Source: Lineus longissimus (Eukaryota > Nemertea > Pilidiophora > Heteronemertea > Lineidae). From it: DNA of 64,000 nt. The stretch is from NCBI RefSeq assembly GCF_910592395.1, contig NC_088312.1, positions 15,107,292 to 15,171,291 of the forward strand, written 5' to 3'. The notes under the pieces are model-generated. The model was given only the letters and a program-made list of their open reading frames with translations. It had not been told where the DNA came from and ran no database searches. A program made the position numbers and the translations under genes. Shown piece after piece: positions 31,403-41,900 of the stretch; position 1 is the first letter of the stretch; every line of letters starts with the position of its first letter.

Positions 31403-32305
31403 GTTGATGCCGATGCTGATGAAATTCAAAGCCAGGATCCTTGCCTCTCTGTTCACTACAAGGATGCAGATCTGTTGACACTACCTGATGAGATGCTGAA
31501 GTCAATGTGGAAAAAAGCAGCAGGCATTGTCAAAAATGAGTCATCTGACATAACAAGTGCTCCAGGTGTCACCTATGCAAGGATGGTTCGAAGTGACTCT
31601 TCAAAAGCTCCACATTTTGTTGAGTTTTCAGCTGCATCCGGCCGGATAGCGTGCGATGACAAGTGCTGCCAATACAAATCGATGAACGTGTGCGCCCATT
31701 CCTTGGCTGTAGGGGAAGTGGTGGGTATGTTGCCACAATTCCTTCAGTGGCGAAACAAGAGAAAAGGTGGAGCCAATTTATCGGCAATGTTGAACACTAA
31801 CGTTACCAAGGGGGCAGGGAAAAAATCGGGAAAGCCATCTCGGCGTGCTGGGAACTTCCGTGCACCTCCATTGACACCAGAGAGGATTGTAGACCCAGCC
31901 CACAGTTTCAACAGTGAAATCCCATCAGAGCAAGCAGATGGGTTTCACGTATTGCTGCATTCCCAAACAAAAGCACGCATTTGTTATGGTTGCCAGCAAC
32001 CTCTGGATGCTGGTTGCAAGATGACAATAGTCCGCCCAGATGATGCCAACTACGTTGCTGTGGACAGACAGCAGTACGTTGTGCGAACGCATGGACCAAG
32101 GGAATTTTATGTGAAAGAAAATGGTCAGAATGTGAAAAAAACAAAAAAGCAGAACATTTTCTTTCACTTCAGGCTAGCATGTGTAAAGACAAAATATCCC
32201 GATATTAAACCTGTGGACCTTGTGATTGAAAAGAACACGTTGCCATTGCTAAGTGGAGAAGCACGAGAGCAGTTGACAAGTCTTGGGGTTAAGGAAACAC
32301 AATGA
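31403..32305 (+). CDS. MULE transposase SWIM and C-terminal zinc region
   Basis: It continues the transposase in the next frame after about 31403 (DEIQSQDPCLSVHYKDADLL). The SWIM-type zinc finger reads RIACDDKCCQYKSMNVCAHS, with the CxH pair intact and the first Cys pair spaced as in animal MULE SWIM domains. A second cysteine-rich domain (ARICYGCQQPLDAGCKMTIV ... FFHFRLACVK) may be a treble clef. The frame has its own ATG at 31340 but overlaps the catalytic exon, so a one-base indel in a single gene is the simplest reading. Stop TGA at 32303-32305. Confidence 0.8.
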   Translation, partial: VDADADEIQSQDPCLSVHYKDADLLTLPDEMLKSMWKKAAGIVKNESSDITSAPGVTYARMVRSDSSKAPHFVEFSAASGRIACDDKCCQYKSMNVCAHSLAVGEVVGMLPQFLQWRNKRKGGANLSAMLNTNVTKGAGKKSGKPSRRAGNFRAPPLTPERIVDPAHSFNSEIPSEQADGFHVLLHSQTKARICYGCQQPLDAGCKMTIVRPDDANYVAVDRQQYVVRTHGPREFYVKENGQNVKKTKKQNIFFHFRLACVKTKYPDIKPVDLVIEKNTLPLLSGEAREQLTSLGVKETQ

Positions 32306-33614
32306 TTTCTGAGTTGATATTGAACGTGAAATTCCCCATTGTTAGTTCGAAGAGAAAACCCTTTTTCTGTTATTAGGCTGGACCAGATGTATTGTTTGTT
32401 TGCCGTAACCCGACCGACCCCAAAAGTTCTTATTGGAGTTTTTCTTTCATTTTCACCTACAAAATCACTGAGAATTATCAAAACTATTTGCCTACCTACT
32501 AGCTAGTACCTTGCCGGTGTGAAGACATGTACCTTGGGTAGGGTTACTGCAAACAGACAATTAGTTTGGGCCGGCCTAATTGAGGTTATGCTTCTTTCCT
32601 GGTCTTTTTCGACTCAAAATACTAGTGGCCCAGTGGAGTATCTCGGGGGACAGAGTCTGCAGTGCAGGGTCATATTATCACCATACTAGTGGATGCTGGA
32701 GCATTTATACTAGTAGTCAGAATGGTGAATTTCTATTTGTACACGTATGTACACTCAATGTACACTCATCTCTTTATGTACACTGTACATTATCTATGAA
32801 GATTTTAAAGCCATACTGCTGCACTGATGTGATTGATTGTGGTAAAATTGTAATGATCTGAACTGTCCGTTTTATTTCGTTTGTCCCATGCATATTTTGT
32901 TGATGCGCCTGTTTTGTGGTGCAGTTTTAGAGCGCACTGTAAACGATTTATTTACTGTACCTGAGTGTACCATATCAAAGGTTAGCATAGAATTAAAATG
33001 GATTTTAAATGGTCTGCTGGTGGTCATGGTGGTGTTCTGTGATGCAATCCATATTCATTGATTGATTTATTTCGTGTCTAGAATTGTCATCATGAACTGC
33101 CAGAGTGGTGATATTGTAATGATCGGAGCTATCCATCTTTTTGCCTGTCCTAGACATATTTTGATGATGTACGTTTTTGTGGTGCAAATCTAATAGAGCA
33201 CTTAATTGATTTATTTACTGGACCATATCCCTGGTTTTAACTGGTATTCACACATGGTAATTTTTCGGGATACTATTCATATTTTCAATTCTCTTTTTTG
33301 TTGTTTTTGTAAATTTTAATTCAAATCATTTATCACATTGCTTGATTCATACTACATGTGGTGTATTTTCACCGTCATGTATCGTAACACTAAAACTTCG
33401 GGCAGCATTTTGGCAAAATCGAATTCCAAATGTGGCCACCAGGGCAGCATGACAAGTAGGCCTACTTCACGTCCTCGGTCGGTGTACATGTACCTGCAGG
33501 TGTTCTCATTTGCCCCTGGCCATTTGACTTAATCTTTGCAAATGGTCATGTTATTGACAAGGATTTATGTAGGTAGAAAATTTTATTTGTATGGTCTCTT
33601 ATCATGTAGTGCTA
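32306..33614. repeat. MULE 3' half: noncoding, with a degenerate tandem duplication
   Basis: Two diverged copies at about 32840-32970 and 33110-33230 share ATTGTAATGATC, ATATTTTG.TGATG, TTTTGTGGTGCA and GATTTATTTACTG. No coding frame is supported in this segment. Confidence 0.6.
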
Positions 33615-33797
33615 CAGTGTCCCAGAAAGTTTCCCGCTACAATTCTGCAATAGGCCTTGATGCTGACTAGGCACAGGAAGCAATAAACTGCTTTACTCAG
33701 GGACATATTGAAGCATGTGCTCATAGGCTGATATTAGTCATGTAACTGGTGTTGTAACATTTACTTCTTCACCAAGCATAATTTCTGGGACACTCCG
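33615..33797. mobile_element. 183-bp MITE inside the MULE
   Basis: The left tip CAGTGTCCCAGAAAG and the inverted right tip AGTGTCCCAGAAATTATG are flanked by TA on both sides (33613-33614, 33798-33799), so it is Tc1/mariner-like. The inverted core is short (about 14 bp). Confidence 0.6.
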
Positions 33798-34263
33798 TAG
33801 TTTTAAAGTGCCCCTAATGGGCCAGTTTTGTGTTGATCTACTTTGAAATTAGAAATTCTATGTTGTTTACTGGTTTAGTTTTTTACATGTATTTTCATAT
33901 TAAAGAAGAAAGTGATCCATTGAAAATCATTGTTACTGGTTATGCTTTAGCTGGACTCAAAGATGTCATCCTGTCAGTCTTGGGCCATGAGTCATCCATA
34001 TCTGAATGATGTTAATTTCCATCAGTTGTCATCTTCATCTCAATTAAAAAGGCTCTGCCTCCAAGACAAAATGGTCCTCCTTCCCGATCACTGACGCACT
34101 GCAGATGGGTCTACCAATGAGTGATGACCAAAGCACCACTCAATCTCGAGGACAGGAATCTAACCCATGACCATGCCGATCCACCATCTGTAGGGCATGA
34201 GGACTTTATGATCGATATGAGCCGCCAGTAAGTCTGCATGACCAATGACCAGAACACGACCAT
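33798..34263. other. MULE interior, nothing recognised
   Basis: Noncoding. No frame or repeat I can support. Confidence 0.4.
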
Positions 34264-34424
34264 AGGCCTGCTAGGAATGTACAATAGAACATGACTCTCT
34301 ATTCGAAGGACTATTTTCTATTTACACTGACCTCCCCAATACACTACATGTATGTACTACACGGCGTAAATAGAAAATAGTCCTTCGAGTAGCGAGTCCT
34401 GTTCTTTTGTACATTCCAAGGCCT
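34264..34424. mobile_element. Foldback MITE, about 58-bp arms
   Basis: The left arm AGGCCTGCTAGGAATGTACA... GAAGGACTATTTTCTATTTA and the right arm (minus) AGGCCTTGGAATGTACAAAA... CGAAGGACTATTTTCTATTT are inverted, with a 4-base gap and a few mismatches. A 40-bp loop separates them. Confidence 0.8.
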
Positions 34425-37372
34425 GTGCACGACACTAGGCTGAACTTCCCTACTGCAACCTCATTAACATAAACAGATATTTAAAGGGACTATTTAAAGG
34501 CAGCAGCTGGGCAGGCAAGATTGAGTTACTCCAAGTCCAAGTCTAGTGCCCGCCCGCCCGCCCGTCCCCCCCCCCCCCCCCCACTTTACTCTATTCTAGT
34601 CGCCAAAATTGGTCTCTCACGTCTCACATAACGTCGAAATGATTCACCCATGTACTGGTACCGTACCTTGCATTTAGTGCTGCATCAGACGGGATTTGTA
34701 GGATGATCCTGGTACTTCATGTAAATTGAACACTACAAGGCAAGATGTTGCATTGCACCTTCATTTAAAATAACATGCTGTAGGAATCGAATCGAACCTA
34801 CCAAAGTACTACACCACCACCTCAAAAGACTTCACCCATATCGTGCCGCCACCTCCCCCCCCCCCCCCCCCCAAGTTGCTCCATGTATCCCCTCAACAAC
34901 TCTATTGCATTCCGGCTGGCCGCAACCCACCAACCTCAGATTTTACTTTTAAACGACAATAACAACGGATTGGGCAAGGAAAGTATCGGCGTGCCGCTTG
35001 ACGCAAGGGCCCAACGCGCCGCGTAGCGGCAAAAAAGCGAAGCTGGCGAAACATTTATAACGGGTCACCGTCACTTATTATTGGACTTATAGCGCATTTA
35101 CGGGGTTGCAACTATTTTGCTTTATAGTGTCACCAGGAAAGAAAAGCATGCGACCTAACGCCGATCTATTTGTATAAAGTGATAATTGGAAGGTATATAG
35201 TAGGAAATATCAATAAAATAATCATTCCATGTCGTCTTTTGAGGGCATTTTTGATTGTAAAAAATATATGTGTACGTCACCGTAGTCTCTGCAATGATAA
35301 TTTTATCAGAGCAGTCTCGCGCAAGTAGAAGTTCTTTACCTATTAGTTCTTCACTTATTAGTCTCAACGTCTGGGGCAAAGCCAGACGTTTTCCATTACG
35401 ATTTCACTACGATGTTTGACAAGAAGGAGCAGTGCGCAAGATATGCTAATGAGCAGACTTCCCTCGTTTGAGTTTCTGAAGAATGTTCCATATCGCGCTA
35501 AGCTCATCACTGCTGATTTATGACAGGCGTGCAACGGTAGGTATCTGCTCCCCAACTTCCACCCGAATACGGTACAATAAGTTACCATTTGATGGGAATG
35601 GGACAATGCCCTCACTGTGTATGGAGTCATAGGGATAAGAAGACATTATTCATTAGTGTTGGTACAAGTGATTTTGCCCAAAAAGCATGCGCATTCAAAA
35701 AACAAAATATGCAAGGTATCACACATGACCATGACGACGTGCAGAAAGTGCACTGGCAAGTGCATACCCTATGGCTATGTACTAGTAAACATGGTAAACA
35801 TGAACAACATCATTATTCATCGGCAGTTCATTTTACTCCGAGCTTTTCCTGAAACATATAGCCATGATGATTAGGCCTACCATGTACCATGACCAATAAC
35901 AGCACTAGATCATGTAGATGAAGTTCACATGATGATGATGAACCGTATAATCCCGCATGGCGCATGTGGGGCAAGCGTCTAAACCAAAGCCCCAAAATCA
36001 CTTGTTTTGGTCTATTTCACTTGTGTTTCCCCCCTCTCCCAGTCCATAATACATTTACAGTTTACAATCCCCGATCATGGCCCAACAAAAGGTCATCGGT
36101 TGACTAAAGGAACACAACTGTTCAATGGATTTATAGTTGAATGCGATCAAACTACGTCTTTTCAATCGTGGATTGTAAATTTAACCCCATGGGCCTAGGG
36201 AAGGCCCTATAACAATACTTTCGACACAGTTATTATCTCCGCTGCCTCCACCATCCACCATGTTACACACAGTGCTCACTGCTGATTCTAAAATGCGCCA
36301 CCTAGTCAAAACAGGACATATGTTCTTCTAGGAATAGATCTCTTTCCAATATTTCGTCATTCCACCATCGTCATCACCTCATCATACTTTCATTGACATT
36401 ACAGGCACACATTCACAGAGCACTCTTCAAATCATCTACACAGTGGTTATCCAACTAGGATTATAAAGGTAATTTCTTAGCCCCGCACAGTGGGTTTCAG
36501 TCTTGATAAAGGGGCACTATTGCTAGCAGCTAGGTAGGCAAGATAAAGTTAGCCGAAGTAGCCGATAGGGGTCTCTCACCCCTCAAAGTCCGTCACAACT
36601 ATTCAAGCTTGTACAAGGAATACATGCAGCGCTGACTCTAACAAGACCCAATAGGAATGTCGCACAGTCATCTGTCAAAAACAAGACCTATGTTGTAGTA
36701 TGATCTCTTGCCAATATTTAATAATTGCACTATCGTCATCACCTCATCATACTTCATTGACATTACAGGCACAAATTGACATAGACCTGACCACTGTTGC
36801 AATCAACGACACAGTCGCTATCCAAGTAGCATTATAGAGGTAATTATCATTATCATACCTCATTAGCATGTGAACCAATCGCGTCGCGTCCTTTGCGATC
36901 ACGGCAAAGCCTCATGGAATAATGTCTTTCACCGTTGAATAATTTTTCATATTCCATGCCTACAACCTCAATTTCTTCATTATTCCATGGCTAGAAGTTC
37001 AATACTAATATAATATCCAAGATAAAGTTACAAGAAGTAGTCAATAGGGGTCTCTCACCTCTCACTGTATGTCCATACTATTCACGCTTGTACGAGGAAT
37101 ACATTCAATGCTGAATCTAACAACACCCAGTGCCCTTACTCTGTATATTAGTCACTGGAAGATGGCCCATTTCACTCCTTGCTTCTACTTCACCTATAGT
37201 CTCATTGCAAACGCCTCACTTCTATGATATCACATTCACTTTCAGCTGTCATGCAACGCAACAACTGTGCTATCTGCCATCGCACATCAACGAAGAAGTG
37301 CAGCCGCCCACATTCCACCTCACGTCTGTCCGACCAGCTGCAATCCTCGAGGACGCCCCACTGTACCACGAT
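34425..37372. repeat. MULE 3' half: dispersed internal repeats, poly-C tracts
   Basis: A unit containing GGTAGGCAAGATAAAGTTA... GGGGTCTCTCACC... CTTGTAC.AGGAATACAT occurs near 34500-34700, 36520-36660 and 37015-37110. CATCGTCATCACCTCATCATACTT recurs at about 36370 and 36735. C runs lie near 34567-34582 and 34855-34872. A reverse-complement copy of the unit lies at about 37720-37790. These look like subterminal repeats of the MULE. Short frames here are not supported as genes. Confidence 0.6.
35398..35531 (+). repeat. 134-bp duplicated segment, copy 1
   Basis: From ACGATTTCACTACGATGTTT to ATGACAGGCGTGCA it matches 37373-37503 at about 90%. In copy 2 it is part of an open frame (37224-37559). 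Copy 1 is interrupted by stops in that frame. Confidence 0.8.
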
Positions 37373-37559
37373 TTCACTACGATGTTTGACAAGAAGGAGC
37401 AGTGCGCGAGATAGGCTAATGAGCAGACTTCCCTCGCTTGAGTTTCAGAAGAATGTTCCATATCGCGCTAAGCTGACCACTGCTGACCATGACAGGCGTG
37501 CATTGGACTGGTACAGGTTGGAACTGAACATTGAATATGCTGGTGGTGACGCTTTCTGA
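37224..37559 (+). CDS. Uncharacterised open frame spanning duplicated segment copy 2
   Basis: A 111-codon frame with a CAICHRTSTKKC stretch and a C-terminal PSLEFQKNVPYRAKLTTADH...WYRLELNIEY. I do not recognise it. The 134-bp duplicate at 35398 keeps the ...RLPSLEFLKNVPYRAKLIT reading locally, which hints at a once-coding segment, possibly a captured host exon or a second MULE protein. No splice evidence is decisive. Confidence 0.25.
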   Translation: MISHSLSAVMQRNNCAICHRTSTKKCSRPHSTSRLSDQLQSSRTPHCTTISLRCLTRRSSARDRLMSRLPSLEFQKNVPYRAKLTTADHDRRALDWYRLELNIEYAGGDAF

Positions 37560-37650
37560 TGAGAAGTTGGTCGTGACTGATGCAGTATCCTTGGACTTGT
37601 CCACACCATCGTTCAATCATTGCTCTCTGAGCTGCCTTGATTCTGTACTT

Positions 37651-38091
37651 ACCCAAATACTAAGACCAAATGCCTGTTGACTGTGCTTTAAGAGAGACTG
37701 GCGCCATGCCTAGAGATATGACTGACCCCTATTGGCAAATTTGTATGACTTTATCTTGCCTACCTAGCTGCTGCCTATAGTCTCCCTTTAACTGCGGAAC
37801 ACTTCAAAGTCGATAAAATGCCATGTTCCACCTTTTAATGTGTTCAGACCGCCATTTTCAAAATAATCAAGTCAGGACACTGCCTTCTAGTCTCATAATA
37901 AATTTTGCTTTCCTCAATAATAACATTTCTTCTTCTTCAATGCTTTCATCATTCCAAACTTCTCCTCCTCTGACTTTTACAGGGGTACAGTCATGGCAAT
38001 CAAAACCCAAATACTGAGACCAAATGCCTGTTGACTGTGCTTTAAGAGAGACTGGCGCCATGCCTAGTCTCTCTTAAAGCACAGTCAACAG
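37651..38091. repeat. 63-bp direct repeats and a 26-bp hairpin near the MULE right end
   Basis: 37651-37713 and 38005-38067 match over 63 bp with one mismatch. The second copy is followed by its own inverted arm: 38028-38053 and 38066-38091 are perfect 26-bp inverted repeats (CTGTTGACTGTGCTTTAAGA...) around a 12-nt loop GGCGCCATGCCT. Confidence 0.93.
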
Positions 38092-38190
38092 ACACCAACC
38101 CCCTCAGACTCAGAAACCACAAACGCCCAACCCTTCCTGCTACCTTAATACTTCTGGATTCCAACTTTTATGAAAACCCGTTTGATTTTC

Positions 38191-38260
38191 GTTTCTGCGT
38201 TTCGTTTCTGCGTTTCTGTGTTTCTGTTTCGTTTCTGTGTTTCTTGTTTTACAACTACCC
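38191..38260 (-). repeat. MULE right TIR
   Basis: The reverse complement of 26337-26406 with one mismatch, directly followed by the target duplication GCGACAGTG at 38261-38269. Confidence 0.95.
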
Positions 38261-38459
38261 GCGACAGTGTATCCGCTACATACATTCTTGTGCCTTTTTC
38301 ATACACTATTTCAATGTCATATTGCTGTATTCTCATCAGCATGCCTTGCAATCGTTTTGGCGCGCACACGAGCGGTTTCTTTAGAATCGATTCTAATGGC
38401 TTGTGATCTGAAATCACCGTGGTATGTCTACCATACGTGTAATGAAAAGCATACTGCAA
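38261..38459 (-). pseudogene. Element B RNase H C-terminal part, cut by the MULE
   Basis: Contains AFHYTYGRHTTVISDHKPLE and RLQGMLMRIQQYDIEIVYEK followed by the conserved ADTLSR, where the MULE is inserted. It is one base out of frame with the upstream RT/RNase H frame near 38455. Residues beyond ADTLSR in the longer open frame are translated MULE TIR, not Pol. Confidence 0.9.
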
Positions 38460-40707
38460 GCATCTCTTTTTCTATCTGAGCATACCTGCACTCCGTTGGC
38501 GTAAGTGCGCGACTTGCGTAGTAGATCAGGTGACCTTTTTGCAAGAGGGACGTCCCAAGTCCACTCTGACTCGCATCACATTGTATTGTCAGTGGTAACT
38601 TCGGGTCATAATACGCTAACACAGGGGCCTGTGTCGCAAGAGTCTTTGCCTCAGCAAAAGCAGCATCATGTACTTTAGTCCACTTGAATTCTTCTTCAGA
38701 ATTCATTAGCTTTCGCAGTGGCGTCAATGTTTCTGATAGTCTAGGCAAGAATTTTGCCAGGTACTGAATAAATCCGATAAATCGCTGAATACCAGCACGA
38801 TCAGTAGGTTTAGGCATATCTTTCACAGCCTCAATCTTGCGAGGATCAGCCATGAGACCCTTCGCTGACAGAATGTGTCCTGAGAACCCTATTTTTGGTT
38901 CACATAGCTCAACCTTATCCAAGTTGAATATAACACCATTTTCACGTCCTCGTTGAAGTAAGCAGCGAATGTTCTTATCATGGTCTACACATGCCTCTTG
39001 ATAAGTATCCCCAACACCATACGCGAAGACGTCATCTGCTAAGCACAACACTCCTGTCAAACCACTCAGGATTTGTATAAATCGACGTTGAAAGATTTCA
39101 CTAGACACACACAAACCAAACGGTAATCGTTTCCAACGATATCTGCCATAACGGGTTTGCATTGTAGTAAGGTAGCTACTTTCTTCGTCGAGAACACAGT
39201 GCCAATACCAATTAGCCAAGTCTAGTTTCGTAAACACTTTCGCATTCGTGAGCTCCGGTAGGACATCATCTATTATGGGTAGCTGATAATGCTCACGTCG
39301 CAATGCTTTGTTCAATGGACCAGGATCTATGCATAACCTGATGTCACCATTTTGCTTTTCAGCAATGACATATTGGTTCACCCAATCGGTAGGTGTCTCA
39401 ACAGTTGCTAGTACATCCTTTTCTACCAGCTCATCGAGTTTCTTTTTGAATCTCTCCCGTAAGGCTATCGGTTCACTCCGTGGTGGACGTACGACTGGTT
39501 GAATGGAATCGTCAATGTTGAGATGAACCTCTCCAGGAAACTGTCCAATCTTAGTCCTGTCGAACACATCAGCATAGCCTTCCAATACGGGATCGTTAAG
39601 AGCCTTTGCTGTGTTTACACGCTTGAAATTGCCCTGATTTACGACGATGAGTTTCATGTGCTCGACAGCAGAAAGACCAAGAAGGGGCACAAAGTCCTCT
39701 TTCACGATGACAAACTCAATGGAGTACAGTTTCCTATTTTTAGGATTACGGACATGCATTCTGCATTTCCCTTGGGGAACCAAACGCGCTCCGTTCCACA
39801 TTTGCAGAACTTTGTTGCACTTTTGCAACTTGATCGAACTATTGACATGTTTAGCGGGTAATATGTTCACAGCGGCTCCACTGTCCAATTGAAATTTCAC
39901 TCGCTTCTTCGCAACTATCATTTCTGCGTAAATCTCCTTGTTGTCATTATTGCAAACTTGGTTTATCTCTGCAAGATGCACACACCCAATCACATCATGC
40001 TCATCGTCAGAGTCATACTCAGAATCGGTGTAGCCCACTGCATGTACACTTCTTGACCTGCATTTTGACTTGAAATGATTTAAACCACCACATTTGTGGC
40101 ATTTCTGTCCATTTGCGGGACACTCCTGACGGTCTTTAGCATGCTTCCGTCCACAAAATCGACAGTCTATCAACCAATTCGACGTGTGGTGATTCGATGC
40201 ACTATGCTCGTATTTCTTTGGCATTGGAGTATCGCCTCCTCTCGACTTTGGTTTCGATTTGAATCGTGACGACACCTTTTTTACATCTTCAGTCCCAGAA
40301 GAACCGATAACTTTGAGTTGAGTCTGTGCTAACTCAGCGGACTTGCAAATGTCAATACTCTTTTTCAACGACAACTTACGTTCTTGCAATAACTTTCGAC
40401 GAGTGTTCTGATCTCGGTTGCCAATCACAATTCGGTCACGAATCAGTGAATCCTCCAGATTTTCGAAATTACAAGTCTTTACCAACTCTCTCAGAGCACT
40501 AAGATACGTATCAAATCGTTCGCCAGACTCTTGGTTACGTGAATTGAACTTGAATCTCTCATAAGTCTCATTTACCGTTCCAATGATGTGATCATTGAGC
40601 TTTTTGACAATGTCCTTCAAACTTTTGCTCGACTCACCAGCAGCTGCATCAAATGTGAAGCCGTTCAGGATCTTGAGACCCTGCGTTCCAAGCGCACTCT
40701 TGAACAA
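38428..40707 (-). pseudogene. Element B Gag C-terminus, protease, RT, RNase H
   Basis: A long frame: Gag (FKSALGTQGLKILNGFTFDA); zinc knuckles (CRFCGRKHAKDRQECP and CHKCGGLNHFKSKC); protease (VKFQLDSGAAVNILPAKH); RT (IRLCIDPGPLNKALRREHYQ, YGRYRWKRLPFGLCVSSEIF, active site LCLADDVFAYG); and RNase H (LTIQCDASQSGLGTSLLQKG, RYAQIEKEMLAVC). It leaves frame at the end of RNase H. The LADD box keeps both catalytic aspartates. Organisation parallels element A, but sequence differs throughout, so B is a separate gypsy family. Confidence 0.92.
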
Positions 40708-40741
40708 TGCAACTCTGTAGGCCTCGTCCCTTCTTTCCTAA

Positions 40742-40930
40742 TCAGCATAGTTTGGCATAGTTTTCCCATAGTTGCAACCACAACTTCCACCCTTCAACAG
40801 CATTAGCCTCATCATATAAGTCAATTGGAGCGGGTGGTTGTATCGGTAGAAAGCTCTGGGCCAGGGGTGCAGGCACTGCAGCAACCGCTGCGGGACGAAT
40901 GTCCGGCATGTCTGGTTCACCACCTAGCAT
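40742..40930 (-). pseudogene. Element B Gag N-terminal segment
   Basis: Starts MLGGEPDMPDIRPAAVAA, with a proline-rich stretch and AVEGWKLWLQLWENYAKL, a Gag-like helix (compare NWRVFKREYDIF in A). It ends at a TGA, and the continuation (EAYRVALFKSALGTQG) lies one frame over past 40735, with a TAG also present. Gag is therefore broken in this copy unless the sequence has an indel error. Confidence 0.75.
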
Positions 40931-41105
40931 CTTCAGTGTTGATTATACATGCAGCAATACACCCGTGCATATACACTAAAAGCACATGCTTTCACACTAT
41001 TGACAATGTCACTTTGACTCATCAAATTCTCGGTTTTACTGCCTTTACTATCACTTTGACCTGTATCGGAGGTGACTCGGGTACTTTCTTCTTTCTTTCA
41101 TGGAG

Positions 41106-41122
41106 CCCTTAAGCTGTCACCA
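41106..41122 (-). promoter_or_regulatory. Element B primer-binding site
   Basis: TGGTGACAGCTTAAGGG (minus) directly follows the 5' LTR end ...TTAAAACA, the canonical position for a tRNA primer site. I cannot name the tRNA. Confidence 0.65.
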
Positions 41123-41252
41123 TGTTTTAATGTTGGTTATAACGAAGGATAATGTCGGGTTCACAAACTTAAACTTGTTTATTCAGCCATGATGAAAGTA
41201 GTACCAAGAGCTTAGGCCAGGTGTCACCACCTTACAGTGGCATACTGTAACT
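41123..41252 (-). repeat. Element B 5' LTR
   Basis: A 130-bp partner of 24503-24632 with three mismatches, one of them the first LTR base (A instead of T). Next to it is ATGCA (41253-41257), the target duplication. Confidence 0.93.
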
Positions 41253-41257
41253 ATGCA

Positions 41258-41693
41258 GATCACCGAACTCGCATGAGCTGGCTTTGTTTTTAAGATCCGA
41301 CAGGAACGTAACGAATGCTTCACCGTCCTTTTGAATCCTTGAATTGAACTTAAAACGTTCTAGGATTATGTTTGTGCGAGGGTTACAGAGTTCACCGAAT
41401 TTACGCTTGAGAACTTCAGGATCATCCCGTGATTTACTAGGTACTGCAGGGAATACGCCTCCAGCAGGGTTGGCACGCTCTGGTATGCCTGGAACATAAT
41501 GAAATGAGCGTTCCCGTTCTATTGCCTCAGATCCTGCTAAGTTGAGCAAGATTGCGGCTTTCACTGCATCACCTTTGTCACTAAAACCAGCATTTACGAA
41601 AATGTCATACTCTCTCTTGAACACACGCCAGTTTTCTGCTACATTTCCCTCAAAGGAAAGTGGTGCTGGCTTGCGAAGTCCGGAGTCAGCCAT
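41258..41693 (-). CDS. Element A Gag N-terminal half, cut by element B
   Basis: Begins MADSGLRKPAPLSFEGNVAE, then WRVFKREYDIFVNAGFSDKG and CNPRTNIILERFKFNSRIQK, a gypsy Gag capsid-like region. The frame is open to the B insertion (...SCEFGDLH). It resumes at 24497 in the same frame once B and one ATGCA are removed. The last residues of the local open frame are LTR B translation. Gag would assemble the retrotransposon particle. Confidence 0.9.
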
Positions 41694-41900
41694 CTTGTAG
41701 TGGTTTTCAGTGCAGCCGTGTGCAATGTACTATACGATGTACACAGACATGTTGAATGCACACTCGTGATTTTTTTCGGGAATCATGGGCGAGTTCTCTG
41801 GCCGGTTTTGTCCGGTTCCAGCGTACTTACCCGGTTGACACTAATGTGAACGATTGTTCATAGTCTTTTCCATCGGGCTGATAGAAACCCCCTGACACCA
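41694..41900 (-). promoter_or_regulatory. Element A leader with primer-binding site
   Basis: TGGTGTCAGGGGGTTTC (minus, about 41884-41900) abuts the LTR end ...AACTATA, the expected tRNA primer site. The remaining leader to the gag ATG at 41693 is noncoding. Confidence 0.65.

Larger units (their letters stand above)
26623..32305 (+). pseudogene. MULE transposase gene, multi-exon, with lesions
   Basis: Exon 1 (26623-26708) opens with ATG, reads MSEEGFSFSPEKFPNFYRNF and ends in phase 2 at donor GTAAAT. Exon 2 (27464-27544) encodes ESALPKRRRLETGSH, a likely nuclear signal, and ends at GTAAGT in phase 2. Exons 3-6 are 75-nt tandem duplicates in the same phase. The large exon (from 29543 or 29615) carries the DDE core, then after a one-base shift near 31400 the SWIM and C-terminal zinc region to 32305. 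All six upstream junctions agree in phase, which strongly supports the model. Doubtful points are the in-frame TAG at 29565 and the frameshift. The product would bind the TIRs and catalyse cut-and-paste transposition. Confidence 0.85.
26337..38260 (+). mobile_element. MULE (Mutator-like) DNA transposon, 11,924 bp, in pol of element B
   Basis: Terminal inverted repeats of 70 bp (26337-26406 and 38191-38260) start GGGTAGTTGTAAAACAAG and continue as an array of GAAACACA/GAAACGCA words, with one mismatch. The 9-bp duplication GCGACAGTG flanks it (26328-26336, 38261-38269), the length expected of Mutator superfamily transposases. The first 6 kb holds a multi-exon transposase gene on the plus strand. 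The last 6 kb is noncoding with internal duplications and smaller nested MITEs. The transposase frame has one shift before its SWIM domain and an ambiguous exon junction, so activity of this copy is doubtful, but near-identical TIRs and an exact TSD imply recent movement. Confidence 0.95.
24503..41252 (-). mobile_element. Element B: Ty3/gypsy LTR retrotransposon inserted in gag of element A
   Basis: The 130-bp LTRs (24503-24632 and 41123-41252) differ at three positions and are flanked by ATGCA (24498-24502, 41253-41257). Removing B and one ATGCA makes A's gag frame continuous. On the minus strand the LTR begins TGTTACAGTATGCC (AGTTACAG in the 5' copy) and ends AACATTAAAACA. Of the 16,750-bp span, 11,933 bp is the MULE and its extra target copy, so B is about 4.8 kb. 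Its pol and gag carry frameshifts and stops besides the MULE insertion. Confidence 0.95.

Noticed and set aside
38145-38270. Pol frame continuing past ADTLSR into a K/R/N/T/E repeat
   Set aside because: Those residues are translated MULE terminal repeat, not retroelement protein.
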